Below are positions 46,499-55,673 of a DNA stretch of 64,000 nt, piece after piece. The position numbers and the translations under genes were made by a program. Source of the stretch: Pseudomonas hormoni (GTDB lineage: Bacteria; Pseudomonadota; Gammaproteobacteria; Pseudomonadales; Pseudomonadaceae); NCBI RefSeq assembly GCF_018502625.1, contig NZ_CP075566.1, positions 2,962,001-3,026,000 on the forward strand. The letters run 5' to 3'. The number at the start of each line of letters is the position of its first letter. Position 1 is the stretch's first letter. The notes below the pieces were generated by a model. It did no database searches. It was not told where the DNA came from and saw only the letters and a list, made by a program, of their open reading frames with translations.

Positions 46499-47562
46499 TG
46501 CGCAGCGAACGGAATATCGATGACAGCGCCGTGCTGCTGGAGCAGGTCAACCAGGCACTGGAAAACGCCACGCCGCTGCGCATTCAGGGCTCCAACAGCA
46601 AGGCGTTTCTGGGACGTATCGTTGCGGGTGAAGTCCTCGACACGCGCACGCACCGTGGCATCGTCAGTTATGACCCGACCGAACTGGTGATCACCGCCCG
46701 CTGCGGCACACCCTTATCAGAACTGACCGAAGTGCTGGATGAGGCGCAACAGATGCTGCCCTGCGAACCGCCCTCCTTCGGTGACGACGCCACGGTCGGC
46801 GGGATGATCGCCTGCGGACTGTCCGGGCCACGACGGCCATGGTCAGGCTCGGTGCGCGACTTCGTCCTCGGCACGCGGGTCATCACCGGGCATGGCAAGC
46901 ACCTGCGGTTCGGCGGCGAAGTGATGAAGAACGTCGCCGGCTACGACCTGTCGCGCCTGATGGCTGGCAGCTTCGGCTCCGTTGGCGTGATCACCGAAGT
47001 CTCGCTCAAGGTGCTGCCCAAACCACGGCAGTGCTTGAGCATCAGTCTGGAAATGGACAGCGAACGCGCCTTGCTGCGCCTCGCGGAATGGGGCCAGCAA
47101 CCGCTGCCGATCAGCGCCGCGTGCCACGACGGAGCGCGCCTGCACCTGCGGTTGGAAGGTGGCGAAGGTTCGGTGACGGCCGCCCATGACCGGTTGGGTG
47201 GCGAGTTGTTGGACAGTGCTTACTGGACGGATCTCAACGAACAGCGGCTGAGCTTCTTCGACGAGGATCAACCGCTTTGGCGCTTGTCCGTGCCGCACAA
47301 CACCCCTCGGCTGTCCCTGCCCGGCCGGCAATTGATCGACTGGGGCGGTGCCCAGCGCTGGCTCAAGTCTGACGCTGAAGCGCCGTTCATTCGCAAGGTC
47401 GTCGAAGAGGTGGGCGGCCACGTCACCTGCTATAGCCATGGCCTGATCGACAGCCCGTTCCAGCCGTTGCCTGCCGCGTTGATGCGCTATCACCGCAGCC
47501 TGAAGCAACAACTCGACCCACGGGGCATCTTCAACCCCGCACGCCTGTACGCGGAGCTTTGA
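46498..47562 (+). CDS. glcE: Glycolate oxidase FAD-binding subunit GlcE
   Basis: A 354-residue FAD-binding protein, shorter than GlcD and lacking the full cap domain. FAD motifs are CEPPSFGDDATVGGMIACG and MKNVAGYDLSRLMAGSFG. It is part of the three-subunit oxidase and overlaps glcD by one base. Confidence 0.92.
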   Translation: MRSERNIDDSAVLLEQVNQALENATPLRIQGSNSKAFLGRIVAGEVLDTRTHRGIVSYDPTELVITARCGTPLSELTEVLDEAQQMLPCEPPSFGDDATVGGMIACGLSGPRRPWSGSVRDFVLGTRVITGHGKHLRFGGEVMKNVAGYDLSRLMAGSFGSVGVITEVSLKVLPKPRQCLSISLEMDSERALLRLAEWGQQPLPISAACHDGARLHLRLEGGEGSVTAAHDRLGGELLDSAYWTDLNEQRLSFFDEDQPLWRLSVPHNTPRLSLPGRQLIDWGGAQRWLKSDAEAPFIRKVVEEVGGHVTCYSHGLIDSPFQPLPAALMRYHRSLKQQLDPRGIFNPARLYAEL

Positions 47563-47565
47563 ATC

Positions 47566-48807
47566 ATGCAGACCACCCTGAGCGAAACCGCCCGGCACCT
47601 GCCCCGCGCCGAAGAAGCCGAAAGCATCTTGCGCACCTGTGTGCACTGCGGATTCTGCAACGCCACGTGCCCGACTTATCAATTGCTTGGCGATGAACTC
47701 GATGGGCCACGGGGCCGAATCTACCTGATCAAACAGGTGCTGGAAGGCAACGAAGTCACGCAGAAAACCCAGCAGCATCTGGACCGTTGCCTGTCCTGCC
47801 GCAATTGCGAAACCACCTGCCCCTCCGGGGTCGATTATCACAACTTGCTCGACATCGGCCGCGCAGTGGTCGATGCCGCGGTGCCGCGTTCCATCGACCA
47901 ACGCCTGTTGCGTGAAGGATTGCGCAGCGTCGTGCCCAACCCGGGACTGTTCAAGGCGCTGGTCAGCAGCGGTCAGGTGTTTCGGGCGCTGCTGCCCAAC
48001 ACCTTGCAGGCCAAGTTGCCTCGCCACGTTTTTCCCTCCAGGCCTCGTCCCGTCACGCGCCACGCGCGCCAGGTGCTGATGCTCGAAGGTTGCGTGCAAC
48101 CGAGCCTGTCGCCGAACACCAATGCGGCGGCTGCGCGGGTGCTGGATCGCCTGGGCATCAGTGTCACCTCGTCCAGTGGGGCGGGCTGCTGCGGTGCCGT
48201 GGATTATCACCTGGACGCGCAGGCCGCCGGCCTCGACCGCGCCCGGCGCAACATCGATGCCTGGTGGCCGAGCATCGAGAACGGCGCCGAGGCCATCGTG
48301 CAAACCGCCAGTGGCTGCGGCGCCTTCATCAAGGACTATGGCCATCTGCTGGAACGCGATCCGGCCTATGCCGAGAAGGCGAAAAGGGTCAGTGCGCTGG
48401 CCAGGGACCTGGTGGAAGTGCTGAGCGACGAACCGCTGGAAACACTCGGCGTCCACAGCGACCAGCGCCTGGCCTTCCATTGCCCCTGCACCTTGCAACA
48501 CGCGCAAAAACTCGGCGGCGCGGTGGAAGCAATGCTGATTCGCCTTGGTTTCAACCTCACGGCCGTACCCGACAGCCACTTGTGTTGCGGTTCGGCAGGC
48601 ACCTATTCGATCACCCAACCCGAACTGTCCCGGCAACTGCGCGACAACAAACTGAACGCGCTGGAAAGCGGACATCCCGACGTCATTGTCACGGCCAATA
48701 TCGGCTGTCAGTCGCACCTCGACGGTGCCGGCCGAACCCCGGTCCGGCACTGGATCGAACTGGTCGAAGCCGCGCTGCCCTCAACCATCCCCGGAGAAAC
48801 TCCATGA
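47566..48807 (+). CDS. glcF: Glycolate oxidase iron-sulfur subunit GlcF
   Basis: A 413-residue protein. Two [4Fe-4S] motifs are visible in the N-terminus: CVHCGFCNATCP and CLSCRNCETTCP. Two cysteine-rich CCG domains follow, with GAGCCGAVDYH and SHLCCGSAGTY. It transfers electrons from the FAD subunits. The stop overlaps the next start. Confidence 0.93.
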   Translation: MQTTLSETARHLPRAEEAESILRTCVHCGFCNATCPTYQLLGDELDGPRGRIYLIKQVLEGNEVTQKTQQHLDRCLSCRNCETTCPSGVDYHNLLDIGRAVVDAAVPRSIDQRLLREGLRSVVPNPGLFKALVSSGQVFRALLPNTLQAKLPRHVFPSRPRPVTRHARQVLMLEGCVQPSLSPNTNAAAARVLDRLGISVTSSSGAGCCGAVDYHLDAQAAGLDRARRNIDAWWPSIENGAEAIVQTASGCGAFIKDYGHLLERDPAYAEKAKRVSALARDLVEVLSDEPLETLGVHSDQRLAFHCPCTLQHAQKLGGAVEAMLIRLGFNLTAVPDSHLCCGSAGTYSITQPELSRQLRDNKLNALESGHPDVIVTANIGCQSHLDGAGRTPVRHWIELVEAALPSTIPGETP

Positions 48808-49205
48808 AGAGCAAAGCCATCCTCAGCCAGGCGGAAGTCAGCCAGATCCTCGCGGCCGCACGCACCGAGGCGCAGAACAACCAATGGGCGGTGACCATCG
48901 TGGTTGTCGACGACGGCGGCCATCCGCTCGCCCTCGAACGCCTCGACGGTTGCGCGCCCATCAGCGCCTACATCGCTACCGAAAAGGCCCGCACCTCGGC
49001 GCTCGGGCGGCGTGAATCCAAAGGTTATGAAGAGATGGTGAACGGTGGGCGCTACGCGTTTTTGTCCGCACCGTTGCTAACGTCACTGGAAGGCGGCGTG
49101 CCGATCATCGTTGATGATCAGGTGGTCGGTGCGGTCGGGGTGTCCGGCGTAAAAGCCGAGCACGATGCGCAGGTGGCGAGGGTCGGCGCGCAATGCCTGC
49201 ATTGA
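48804..49205 (+). CDS. glcG: GlcG/HbpS-like heme-binding protein
   Basis: A 133-residue protein of the HbpS (GlcG) family. DDGGHPLALERLDGC and TEKARTSALGRRES are the conserved pieces, and GGVPIIVDDQVVGAVGVSG is the C-terminal strand-turn. The role in glycolate operons is not settled. It is coupled to glcF by ATGA. Confidence 0.85.
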   Translation: MKSKAILSQAEVSQILAAARTEAQNNQWAVTIVVVDDGGHPLALERLDGCAPISAYIATEKARTSALGRRESKGYEEMVNGGRYAFLSAPLLTSLEGGVPIIVDDQVVGAVGVSGVKAEHDAQVARVGAQCLH

Positions 49206-49247
49206 TGATCCTTCCCCCGCTCCGCGTCATTAGTGTCCGGTAAAAGT

Positions 49248-50732
49248 CTACTGCGCAGGTCGGTTGAAAACGATGTAAAGCGGGTCAAGCCCTGACTCGA
49301 CCGGGAATACCAGGATGTAGTCGTCAAACCGGTCATGCGCCTGCTCTGCATTGGTCTCAAATGCCGGCACTCGCGCGGACTGAACAAACCCCACACGACG
49401 CTGTTGGGTGGGTGTTGCATCCGGACCGGTTTCAAGGGAAATCGGCGCAGTCCAGTGGACAGCGACGGCAGAAGATCCCTCAGGAGAAAAACTGAAACTG
49501 TTCCAGTGCCGATCCTGCTTTACCGCTCTGACCCTGACACCAGAGATCGAACGACAGCCTCCGCAAGCCGTGACGTAAACCTGCAACAACGTTTTGATCT
49601 CGCGCAAACCCTGGAACATTTTGCCGGGTTTGTCGGGGACTGCCGCAGTGCTCATGCGAAAAGGTACATCGACCTCGGCCTGGTTCGCCGCCCAGTGTTG
49701 CCAATCCTGCCCTTCGATGGGCAGAAGTTCGGACAACGGCACGCTGACACCGAAAAGCTGAGTGTCTGCCCGACTGGAAAAGGCGAAGTTCAATACGGCG
49801 GCACGCTGGTTCCCTGTGTCCGGTTCGCTTGAGCTGTTCTGCCAGGAAAACTCGGCAACAGCCGAGCGTATCGCTTTAAGCAGATCCGTCTGCTGAGATG
49901 GCTGCAGCGCCGGCGAACCGCCAGTCAGTAAAAGATCGGGATGTTTATCGGCAGAATAGAGAGAAGCGCTGATCCTGTGCACCGTTTGGGTAGTACTGCG
50001 CGAATCAATCAAGCGTTGATGCGCCGCTATCAACAATGCTTCCGCTTCATCATGCAGAGTGCGATGTCGTTGGGAAACGCTTGCCAGCTGTGAGGTGTAG
50101 CGATCATGGGTGGCGTTGATCTGCTGCACAAGGCTCTGCCATTGCACTTGCTCGGATTGCGCATAAGTCAGGCTTCGCTGAGCGCCGCTTTGGACAAACG
50201 CCACTCTCATATTCCAGAACTCATACTTTCTGACGGCCATCAGTGCTTCATGCTGAGCATCTTCCAGGGTGCGCATGCCGGTTTCCTGATTGGGAATGTC
50301 CAGACGGGTGTTCTTTTGACTTTGAAGGTTTCTGATCTGTAGCTCGAAATGACCGAAAGCCTCTTCAACAACCTGTCCTGAGACAGCCACATCCGCCGCG
50401 ATTTTTTCGACCTCGGCCTGGCTCCTGGCCAAAGGGGTTAGCGGCGCAACGGGTGGTTTGGCAACAGGAATGGCCTCGCCTTTGAATGCGGGCATTCCTT
50501 GTTGGTGATGCCATGTCCTGACGTGGTGGACAACGGCTTCCGGACTGTTGGTGTTCGACTTGTCCGTGGGGTAGAACAGCAAATCGGCCCCTCGGGGATG
50601 ACCCACGATCCGGTCGAAATGCTTGATCAGTCGGTCATGGTCCGGTTTCGGTAGGTCAACGGCCCAGATTTTGTTGACCAGCATCTGGAATTCTGGCGCG
50701 GTGTAATCCTTGAGTGTGTTTTTAAGTTCCAT
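49248..50732 (-). CDS. Fusion of colicin/pyocin DNase immunity domain with pyocin S domain
   Basis: A 494-residue protein with an unusual layout. Residues 1-84 are an Im-type immunity domain (MELKNTLKDYTAPEFQMLV, then DLLFYP and SPEAVVHHVRTW). A Pro-rich linker and a helical region (about 100-245) follow. From about 305 to the end is a pyocin S domain (LFGVSVPLSELLP, DDYILVFPVESGLDPLYIVF). No HNH or other toxin domain is present. AAGGAAG lies before the ATG. It lies downstream of the pyocin and immunity genes and could bind toxin rather than kill; the function is unknown. Confidence 0.78.
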   Translation of the reverse strand: MELKNTLKDYTAPEFQMLVNKIWAVDLPKPDHDRLIKHFDRIVGHPRGADLLFYPTDKSNTNSPEAVVHHVRTWHHQQGMPAFKGEAIPVAKPPVAPLTPLARSQAEVEKIAADVAVSGQVVEEAFGHFELQIRNLQSQKNTRLDIPNQETGMRTLEDAQHEALMAVRKYEFWNMRVAFVQSGAQRSLTYAQSEQVQWQSLVQQINATHDRYTSQLASVSQRHRTLHDEAEALLIAAHQRLIDSRSTTQTVHRISASLYSADKHPDLLLTGGSPALQPSQQTDLLKAIRSAVAEFSWQNSSSEPDTGNQRAAVLNFAFSSRADTQLFGVSVPLSELLPIEGQDWQHWAANQAEVDVPFRMSTAAVPDKPGKMFQGLREIKTLLQVYVTACGGCRSISGVRVRAVKQDRHWNSFSFSPEGSSAVAVHWTAPISLETGPDATPTQQRRVGFVQSARVPAFETNAEQAHDRFDDYILVFPVESGLDPLYIVFNRPAQ

Positions 50733-50771
50733 CTTGGGTTCTTCCTTGTTCTTTCGCACGACGAAGACGGT

Positions 50772-50799
50772 GCACCTGCTCACTCTTATGAGCAGGTGC
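50772..50799. other. Perfect 11-base hairpin between the two immunity-type genes
   Basis: GCACCTGCTCA (50772-50782) pairs with TGAGCAGGTGC (50789-50799) over a six-base loop. No T-run follows on either strand, so a processing or attenuation role is more likely than simple termination. It separates the immunity gene from the immunity-pyocin fusion gene. Confidence 0.55.
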
Positions 50800-50822
50800 G
50801 AATCTAATACGGCAGGTCTTGG

Positions 50823-51098
50823 CTATTCCTGTTTGAATCCTGGTTTGTTATTGGCTGCACGCCATTCCTTTACTTCTTTCAGGATGCCTTCGGGACTGTC
50901 TTCCTGGCCTTCCTTTGGGTAGAAGATGACGTCGGAACCATCCGGGTGCTCCGTAACGACCAAAAAATGTTCAAGAAGACGATCCAGGTGAGCCTCCAAG
51001 GCTTTACCGTGAAGCCCCTCGGGAAAGATGCTAAATCCTTGCAGGAAAGCCAAAAACTCCGCTTCGGTGTAGTCCTCTAATCGCTCTTTAAAGATCAT
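50823..51098 (-). CDS. Bacteriocin (DNase) immunity protein
   Basis: A 91-residue four-helix Im protein of the Im2/Im9 family: LEDYTEAEFLAFLQG, then HPDGSDVIFYPKEGQEDSPEGILKEVKEWRAANNKPGFKQ. The Tyr of VIFYP is conserved as in Im proteins that block the HNH exosite. The ATG at 51098 overlaps the end of the pyocin gene by 11 bases, so it is translationally coupled and is the cognate protection for the C-terminal nuclease. Confidence 0.92.
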   Translation of the reverse strand: MIFKERLEDYTEAEFLAFLQGFSIFPEGLHGKALEAHLDRLLEHFLVVTEHPDGSDVIFYPKEGQEDSPEGILKEVKEWRAANNKPGFKQE

Positions 51099-53646
51099 GA
51101 TTTTTTCGTTCCTTGTGTAGCTGTATATGGCGCCGTGGCGTCATGACTGAAATGTTATCAATCCCGTAGACATCGCCTCCCATCGCAACTTCGAGGTCAT
51201 GATGGAGTTCGAAAGTTTTGCGTCCGCCACTTTGGTCGCTAAGTTTAGGATATGGAGCCAGCCCCTCGCGCATTCGGCTTAGGTTATGGGAATTGAACTG
51301 TTTTCGTAGTTCCGCATCCATTTCTACCGCCTTCCAGAACGCTCTCCTGAATTGATGAAAATTAGCAAACTCCTTCCACCGTAACTGTTCTGCGATTTCC
51401 CATGGCACCGGTGCCCCATCTCCCCTCGCATCGTCTCCAAGCCAAACCTCCGAGACGTCGGATCCCCAACCTGTAGCAATGCCGGGGTCATCACGTCGGT
51501 CTCGGAACAGCACATCCGACGAAGGCAGTTCCATATCCCCCGGAAACCCGGGAATACTCGCACCAATCTCCCCTTCATCAACCGCCGGAAATGTCTCGTT
51601 TTGCGGAAGGACCGGGATGGCCGGGTTGCCGGGATAAACCACGGGTGGAATGAACGGGATTGGCGATGTCGTCGAACCCAGATGCTCATTGCCCGGCGGC
51701 ACCAACGGTGTCCAGGTGCCAACCGGCGGAATCGGCCAAGGCACAACCGCCGGTACGATTCCCAACCACCCTTCAGCACTTTGCGGCGTTTTGATGCTGA
51801 TTTTGTCGAGGTTGAATGGATCGGCCCAGAACTCCGGCCGCTCCTGATATCGCAGTTCGAACTCGCGGTTTTCACCCACCCAAGTGCTTTTCGGCGCGTA
51901 CGGGGCGAAGCCTTGTTCGACTCGTTTTTTGTTCACCTCATCGAGTGGCTGAGTCAGGGCAGAGTGTTCACCGAGCGTTCGCCACAACGCCTCATCGAAC
52001 GCCCCGAACGACTTGAATTCCCTGCCCCGGACCTGATCACCAATCTGACTCGGGATCGCTGCGCCGGCTGTTTGACTGGCGCCTTTCCACCAATCAGTCG
52101 TCGGCGGTTGACCGGCTCCGGTTACAACGCCAGTGCCCATGGCCGGAACGTTGAAAGACAGGTAAGTCGGTGGCAGACCAGGCACGCAGACAATGCAATC
52201 CTGGATGCGCCAATCAACACCCGTCGGGATGTCCTGAATCTGCGGCTCCGTGACGGTCAGCCGAGCCTGACTGGCAATGTCCGCCGTGGCGTCAGGGGTG
52301 AACTGCACATGCCGGGTGGGTGACCCGGGGATTTCGGCGGTATAGATGCCTGTCTGCGGGTCGAGCACGGCATTCACGACCGGGACGCGAGAGTCGATAT
52401 CGCCCCCCGTCGCGGCGACAACGATCGCGGTTCCTTCCGGTGTCACTACGGGTTTAAGCCGGTATTCCACCTCCACCGAACCGCCTGCGTCAGCAGCGGC
52501 CCGCATCTCTTGAGGGTCATGAAGTTCCAGGGCTTGAGCCGGAACGGCGACGGCATCGGACAATCGAAGTCGTTGTTCAGGTGTCAACTCGCCGTTGCCC
52601 AGTTCGCTGGGATAGGCGATCCCCGCCATGAAGATTGCGGTTTGCCCTACCGTGAGCGTCGCGGCGACGGAACCCAATGCGGTGACTGCACGGGAAACGG
52701 CTATTACCAGTTTGTCGGTATCAACCCATTCACCGCCGTGACTGGGCAATACCCCGGCAGATAGCGCTGACGATGTGGCAGGTAATTGAAAGGTGTTGGC
52801 CTGCCTGACCCGTTCGAGGCGAGCGTCCTCATCAACCTGTTGCTTGAACCGAATGCGCGCGTCTCGCTGCTCGGCGTGTTGTCGATGACGTTCCCAAAGT
52901 GCCTCCCGCTCACGCCAGACGATGGTCTGCTCGGCATGGTGATTGGCCAGCACGTTGGATTTTTCGTTAAGCGCGTCGATTTGCGCTGGCAGCAGTCGGG
53001 CTTCATGAGCCGCGTTGTAAGCGCTCTCCCAGAGTTGATGGCCACCCGTCAGCGCATCGCCGAACTGCCCGAGTCGGGCCTGATAGTCGTCGGCGGTACG
53101 CGCGAGTGGATCGTGCCCGTCGAATGACCGGGCAAGTGCATTTTTGTCGTTGAGCTCCGCAGTTTTTCGGGCGATCAACCCATCGATTTCGTTCTTGTCT
53201 TTGGTGATGAGATAGAGCTGCCAGCGCTCACTCAAGTCGCCAGCATGGTGCCGTTTTGCTGCCGATATTTCGTTTTCGAGTGACGAAGCGGATTGCTCGG
53301 CTCTGGCGGCAAAACTTCGGTCAATTTCAGCTCTGGTTACGTTTTGAAGCTGGGTGAATTGTGCGAGTAATTGATTGCGCGCATAGATGCGTGCCTGCTC
53401 CCGGGCTTGCGCAGCGGCGGCCAGTGCCTGCGCAGCCTGCTCCGCCTGAGCCCGCTGGAGCTCTTCCTTGGCTCGCTTTCGGGCCTCTTTCGTGTTTTTG
53501 CTGGGACCACTGGTTACGCCGGAGGCTCCTACACGGTTGCCTCCAGAACCTCCACCACCGCCCCAGCCACCACCGCCGCCCGAAGCAGGCGGCCCGGACC
53601 TGATGACAACGTCTCCTGACGTCCCATCGTTGAATCGTTGTGCCAT
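51088..53646 (-). CDS. S-type pyocin / colicin-like DNase with two tandem nuclease modules
   Basis: An 852-residue bacteriocin. Residues 20-45 are a Gly-rich, disordered segment like the colicin E translocation region. Residues 50-290 are coiled coil; about 300-500 form the pyocin S domain ending DCIVCVPGLPPTYLSF. Residues 515-630 align with a colicin DNase module but the motif reads FELRYQERPEFW, lacking the HH pair. After a Pro-rich linker, residues 715-846 hold an intact module, FELHHDLEVAMGGDVYGIDN...PRRHIQLH. AAGGAGAG precedes the ATG. The receptor is unknown. Confidence 0.88.
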   Translation of the reverse strand: MAQRFNDGTSGDVVIRSGPPASGGGGGWGGGGGSGGNRVGASGVTSGPSKNTKEARKRAKEELQRAQAEQAAQALAAAAQAREQARIYARNQLLAQFTQLQNVTRAEIDRSFAARAEQSASSLENEISAAKRHHAGDLSERWQLYLITKDKNEIDGLIARKTAELNDKNALARSFDGHDPLARTADDYQARLGQFGDALTGGHQLWESAYNAAHEARLLPAQIDALNEKSNVLANHHAEQTIVWREREALWERHRQHAEQRDARIRFKQQVDEDARLERVRQANTFQLPATSSALSAGVLPSHGGEWVDTDKLVIAVSRAVTALGSVAATLTVGQTAIFMAGIAYPSELGNGELTPEQRLRLSDAVAVPAQALELHDPQEMRAAADAGGSVEVEYRLKPVVTPEGTAIVVAATGGDIDSRVPVVNAVLDPQTGIYTAEIPGSPTRHVQFTPDATADIASQARLTVTEPQIQDIPTGVDWRIQDCIVCVPGLPPTYLSFNVPAMGTGVVTGAGQPPTTDWWKGASQTAGAAIPSQIGDQVRGREFKSFGAFDEALWRTLGEHSALTQPLDEVNKKRVEQGFAPYAPKSTWVGENREFELRYQERPEFWADPFNLDKISIKTPQSAEGWLGIVPAVVPWPIPPVGTWTPLVPPGNEHLGSTTSPIPFIPPVVYPGNPAIPVLPQNETFPAVDEGEIGASIPGFPGDMELPSSDVLFRDRRDDPGIATGWGSDVSEVWLGDDARGDGAPVPWEIAEQLRWKEFANFHQFRRAFWKAVEMDAELRKQFNSHNLSRMREGLAPYPKLSDQSGGRKTFELHHDLEVAMGGDVYGIDNISVMTPRRHIQLHKERKNHDL

Positions 53647-53703
53647 ACAGTCTCTCCTTGTCTGTAGGGCACAGCTTGTCGATAGAGAAATGGCGAGGTG
53701 CGG

Positions 53704-53713
53704 TACATATGTA
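53704..53713. promoter_or_regulatory. Palindrome TACATATGTA upstream of the pyocin gene
   Basis: A perfect 10-base AT-rich dyad 58 bases before the pyocin start. It does not fit the CTGT-N8-ACAG LexA box. It may be an operator for a local regulator; evidence is limited to the symmetry. Confidence 0.25.
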
Positions 53714-53832
53714 TCGCGGGGGGTTATTTCGGAGATTGACGCTTTCTGAACCGCTGAGTCGCGAGCCTACAGAAACCCTGTTCATGCGCTTAACTGACAG
53801 GGATTCGTCAATGTCCAAGAGGAAGCGCCCCG

Positions 53833-54720
53833 ATGACCCGTCTCACTGCGAAAGACTTCGCCCCGGAACTGCTCGAACTCTACGACTACTACGCCCACGG
53901 CAAGATCAACCGGCGCGAATTCCTGGACCGCGCGGCGTTGTTCACCCTGGGTGGTTTGACGGCCAGTGCCTTGCTTGCCGCGCTGAGTCCCAACTACGCG
54001 CTGGCCGAGCAGGTGGAGTTCACCGACCCGGACATCATCGCCGAATACATCACCTACCCCTCCCCAAAAGGCAACGGGCCGGTTCGCGGTTATCTGGTGC
54101 GCCCTGCCAAAGCCACCGGCAAGGTGGCGGCCGTGGTGGTCGTGCATGAAAATCGCGGGCTCAACCCGTACATCGAGGATGTCGCACGGCGGTTGGCCAA
54201 GGCCGGTTTCATCGCGCTCGCGCCCGATGGACTGACCTCGGTGGGCGGCTATCCCGGCAACGATGACAAAGGTCGGGAGCTGCAAGCGACCGTTGACCCT
54301 GAAAAGCTCATGAATGATTTTTTCGCCGCCATCGAGTGGCTGATGAAACACGACGCGAGCAGCGGAAAAGTCGGCATCACCGGCTTCTGCTACGGCGGTG
54401 GCGTGGTCAATGCCGCGGCGGTGGCCTATCCGGAGCTGGGCGCCGCCGTGTCCTTTTATGGCCGACAGGCAGACGCCAAGGATGTCCCTCGAATCAAGGC
54501 ACCGTTGATGCTTCATTACGGTGAACTGGACACGCGTATCAACGAAGGATGGCCCGCTTACGAGCAAGCTTTAAAAGCGGCAGGCAAGACTTATGAAGCC
54601 TATATCTACCCCGGCGCCAACCACGGTTTCCATAACGACTCCACGCCTCGATACGATGACGCCGCGGCGACACTGGCCTGGGACAGGACGCTGGGGTGGT
54701 TTCGGCGTTATCTGGTTTAG
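53833..54720 (+). CDS. Tat-exported dienelactone hydrolase-family enzyme
   Basis: A 295-residue alpha/beta hydrolase. The N-terminus has a twin-arginine signal, [17 protein letters not shown] (Arg27, Arg28), with likely cleavage near ALA at 58. The nucleophile is Cys186 in GFCYGGG, typical of dienelactone hydrolases, with a late NHGFH histidine. The substrate is unknown. GAGGAA lies upstream of the ATG. It is divergent from the pyocin gene. Confidence 0.85.
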   Translation: MTRLTAKDFAPELLELYDYYAHGKINRREFLDRAALFTLGGLTASALLAALSPNYALAEQVEFTDPDIIAEYITYPSPKGNGPVRGYLVRPAKATGKVAAVVVVHENRGLNPYIEDVARRLAKAGFIALAPDGLTSVGGYPGNDDKGRELQATVDPEKLMNDFFAAIEWLMKHDASSGKVGITGFCYGGGVVNAAAVAYPELGAAVSFYGRQADAKDVPRIKAPLMLHYGELDTRINEGWPAYEQALKAAGKTYEAYIYPGANHGFHNDSTPRYDDAAATLAWDRTLGWFRRYLV

Positions 54721-54786
54721 CGTGAGACCGATGAGTGTCATTAGTTTTTATAGCTGCTCCCAAACCTTTACAAAGAATCGATTCCC

Positions 54787-55614
54787 ATGAGCGACACTGA
54801 TTTTTTTTCGACAGAGACTCCACCCTTCAGCATTGTTCTGGTCAATTACAAAACCATCGAAATCACCAGAATTTGCCTGGACTTGTTGCGTCAGCACCTG
54901 GGCGGCAGCAACATCCCGGTCTGGGTGGTAGATAACTATTCCGCCGATGAAAGCACCGAGTATCTGCGCACACAAGACTGGATCAACCTGATCGAGCGAA
55001 CCACTCCCGGACCAGAGCACGGTCATATAGCGCATGGCAAAGCACTCGACATGGCGCTGGAACGAGTTGAAACCGACTATTTATTTCTACTGCACACGGA
55101 TACGTTTATTTTCGACAAAAATGTATTTTCGATGATGTTGAACAAATGCATTAAAGACTCGAAGGTCGTCGCCGTCGGTTGTGTAGAGCAGCTCAACCGC
55201 GGCACAACGAGAACTCTCTGGCGCTTTAGCTCACGACTGGTAAAACACCATGTCAGACGCCTGAAACTGTCCCTTGGATTACGTTCAAGAGAGCCAAAGC
55301 CCTACAGGGAAGTTTATTTGAAAAGCTTCTGTACCCTATGGAACTGCAGGCTGATGAAGAAGCATGGCATGCATTTCCTGATGGATGATCGCGTACCCGG
55401 TTATACCCTTCAGGATCGAATGAACGAGTTGGGCTATGTTGTTGAACTGCTGTCGGCGCGTAAAATATTCAAATACCTCGACCATATCCAGGCCGGCACC
55501 GTCGCCGCCGCTGGCGGTTACGCAACGACACATAGACGTACGAAAATGTACAACGACATTCTTGAACGCTTGAACAACGGCGCCGGCAACGTTTCATCAT
55601 CACACAACAAGTAA
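54787..55614 (+). CDS. Family 2 glycosyltransferase
   Basis: A 275-residue GT-A fold enzyme. The nucleotide-sugar part starts SIVLVNYKTIEITRICL with VVDNYSADES, and the metal site region is HTDTF at 103-107. The last part has no membrane helices. It probably adds a sugar to a surface glycan; the target is unknown. The base composition here is lower in GC than the neighbours, with many AT-rich codons. Confidence 0.8.
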   Translation: MSDTDFFSTETPPFSIVLVNYKTIEITRICLDLLRQHLGGSNIPVWVVDNYSADESTEYLRTQDWINLIERTTPGPEHGHIAHGKALDMALERVETDYLFLLHTDTFIFDKNVFSMMLNKCIKDSKVVAVGCVEQLNRGTTRTLWRFSSRLVKHHVRRLKLSLGLRSREPKPYREVYLKSFCTLWNCRLMKKHGMHFLMDDRVPGYTLQDRMNELGYVVELLSARKIFKYLDHIQAGTVAAAGGYATTHRRTKMYNDILERLNNGAGNVSSSHNK

Positions 55615-55673
55615 TGGGCGCAACGCTGCCTAGAGGTATCCCCGGTCGTTATGAATAGTTTATTGGAGTGGTA

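Noticed and set aside
46843..48750. 635-residue frame antisense to glcE and glcF
   Set aside because: A long shadow; the glcE and glcF motifs on the other strand are unambiguous.
53647..53760. LexA box before the pyocin gene
   Set aside because: CTGTGCCCTACAG is too short for CTGT-N8-ACAG, so SOS control is not supported by this site.
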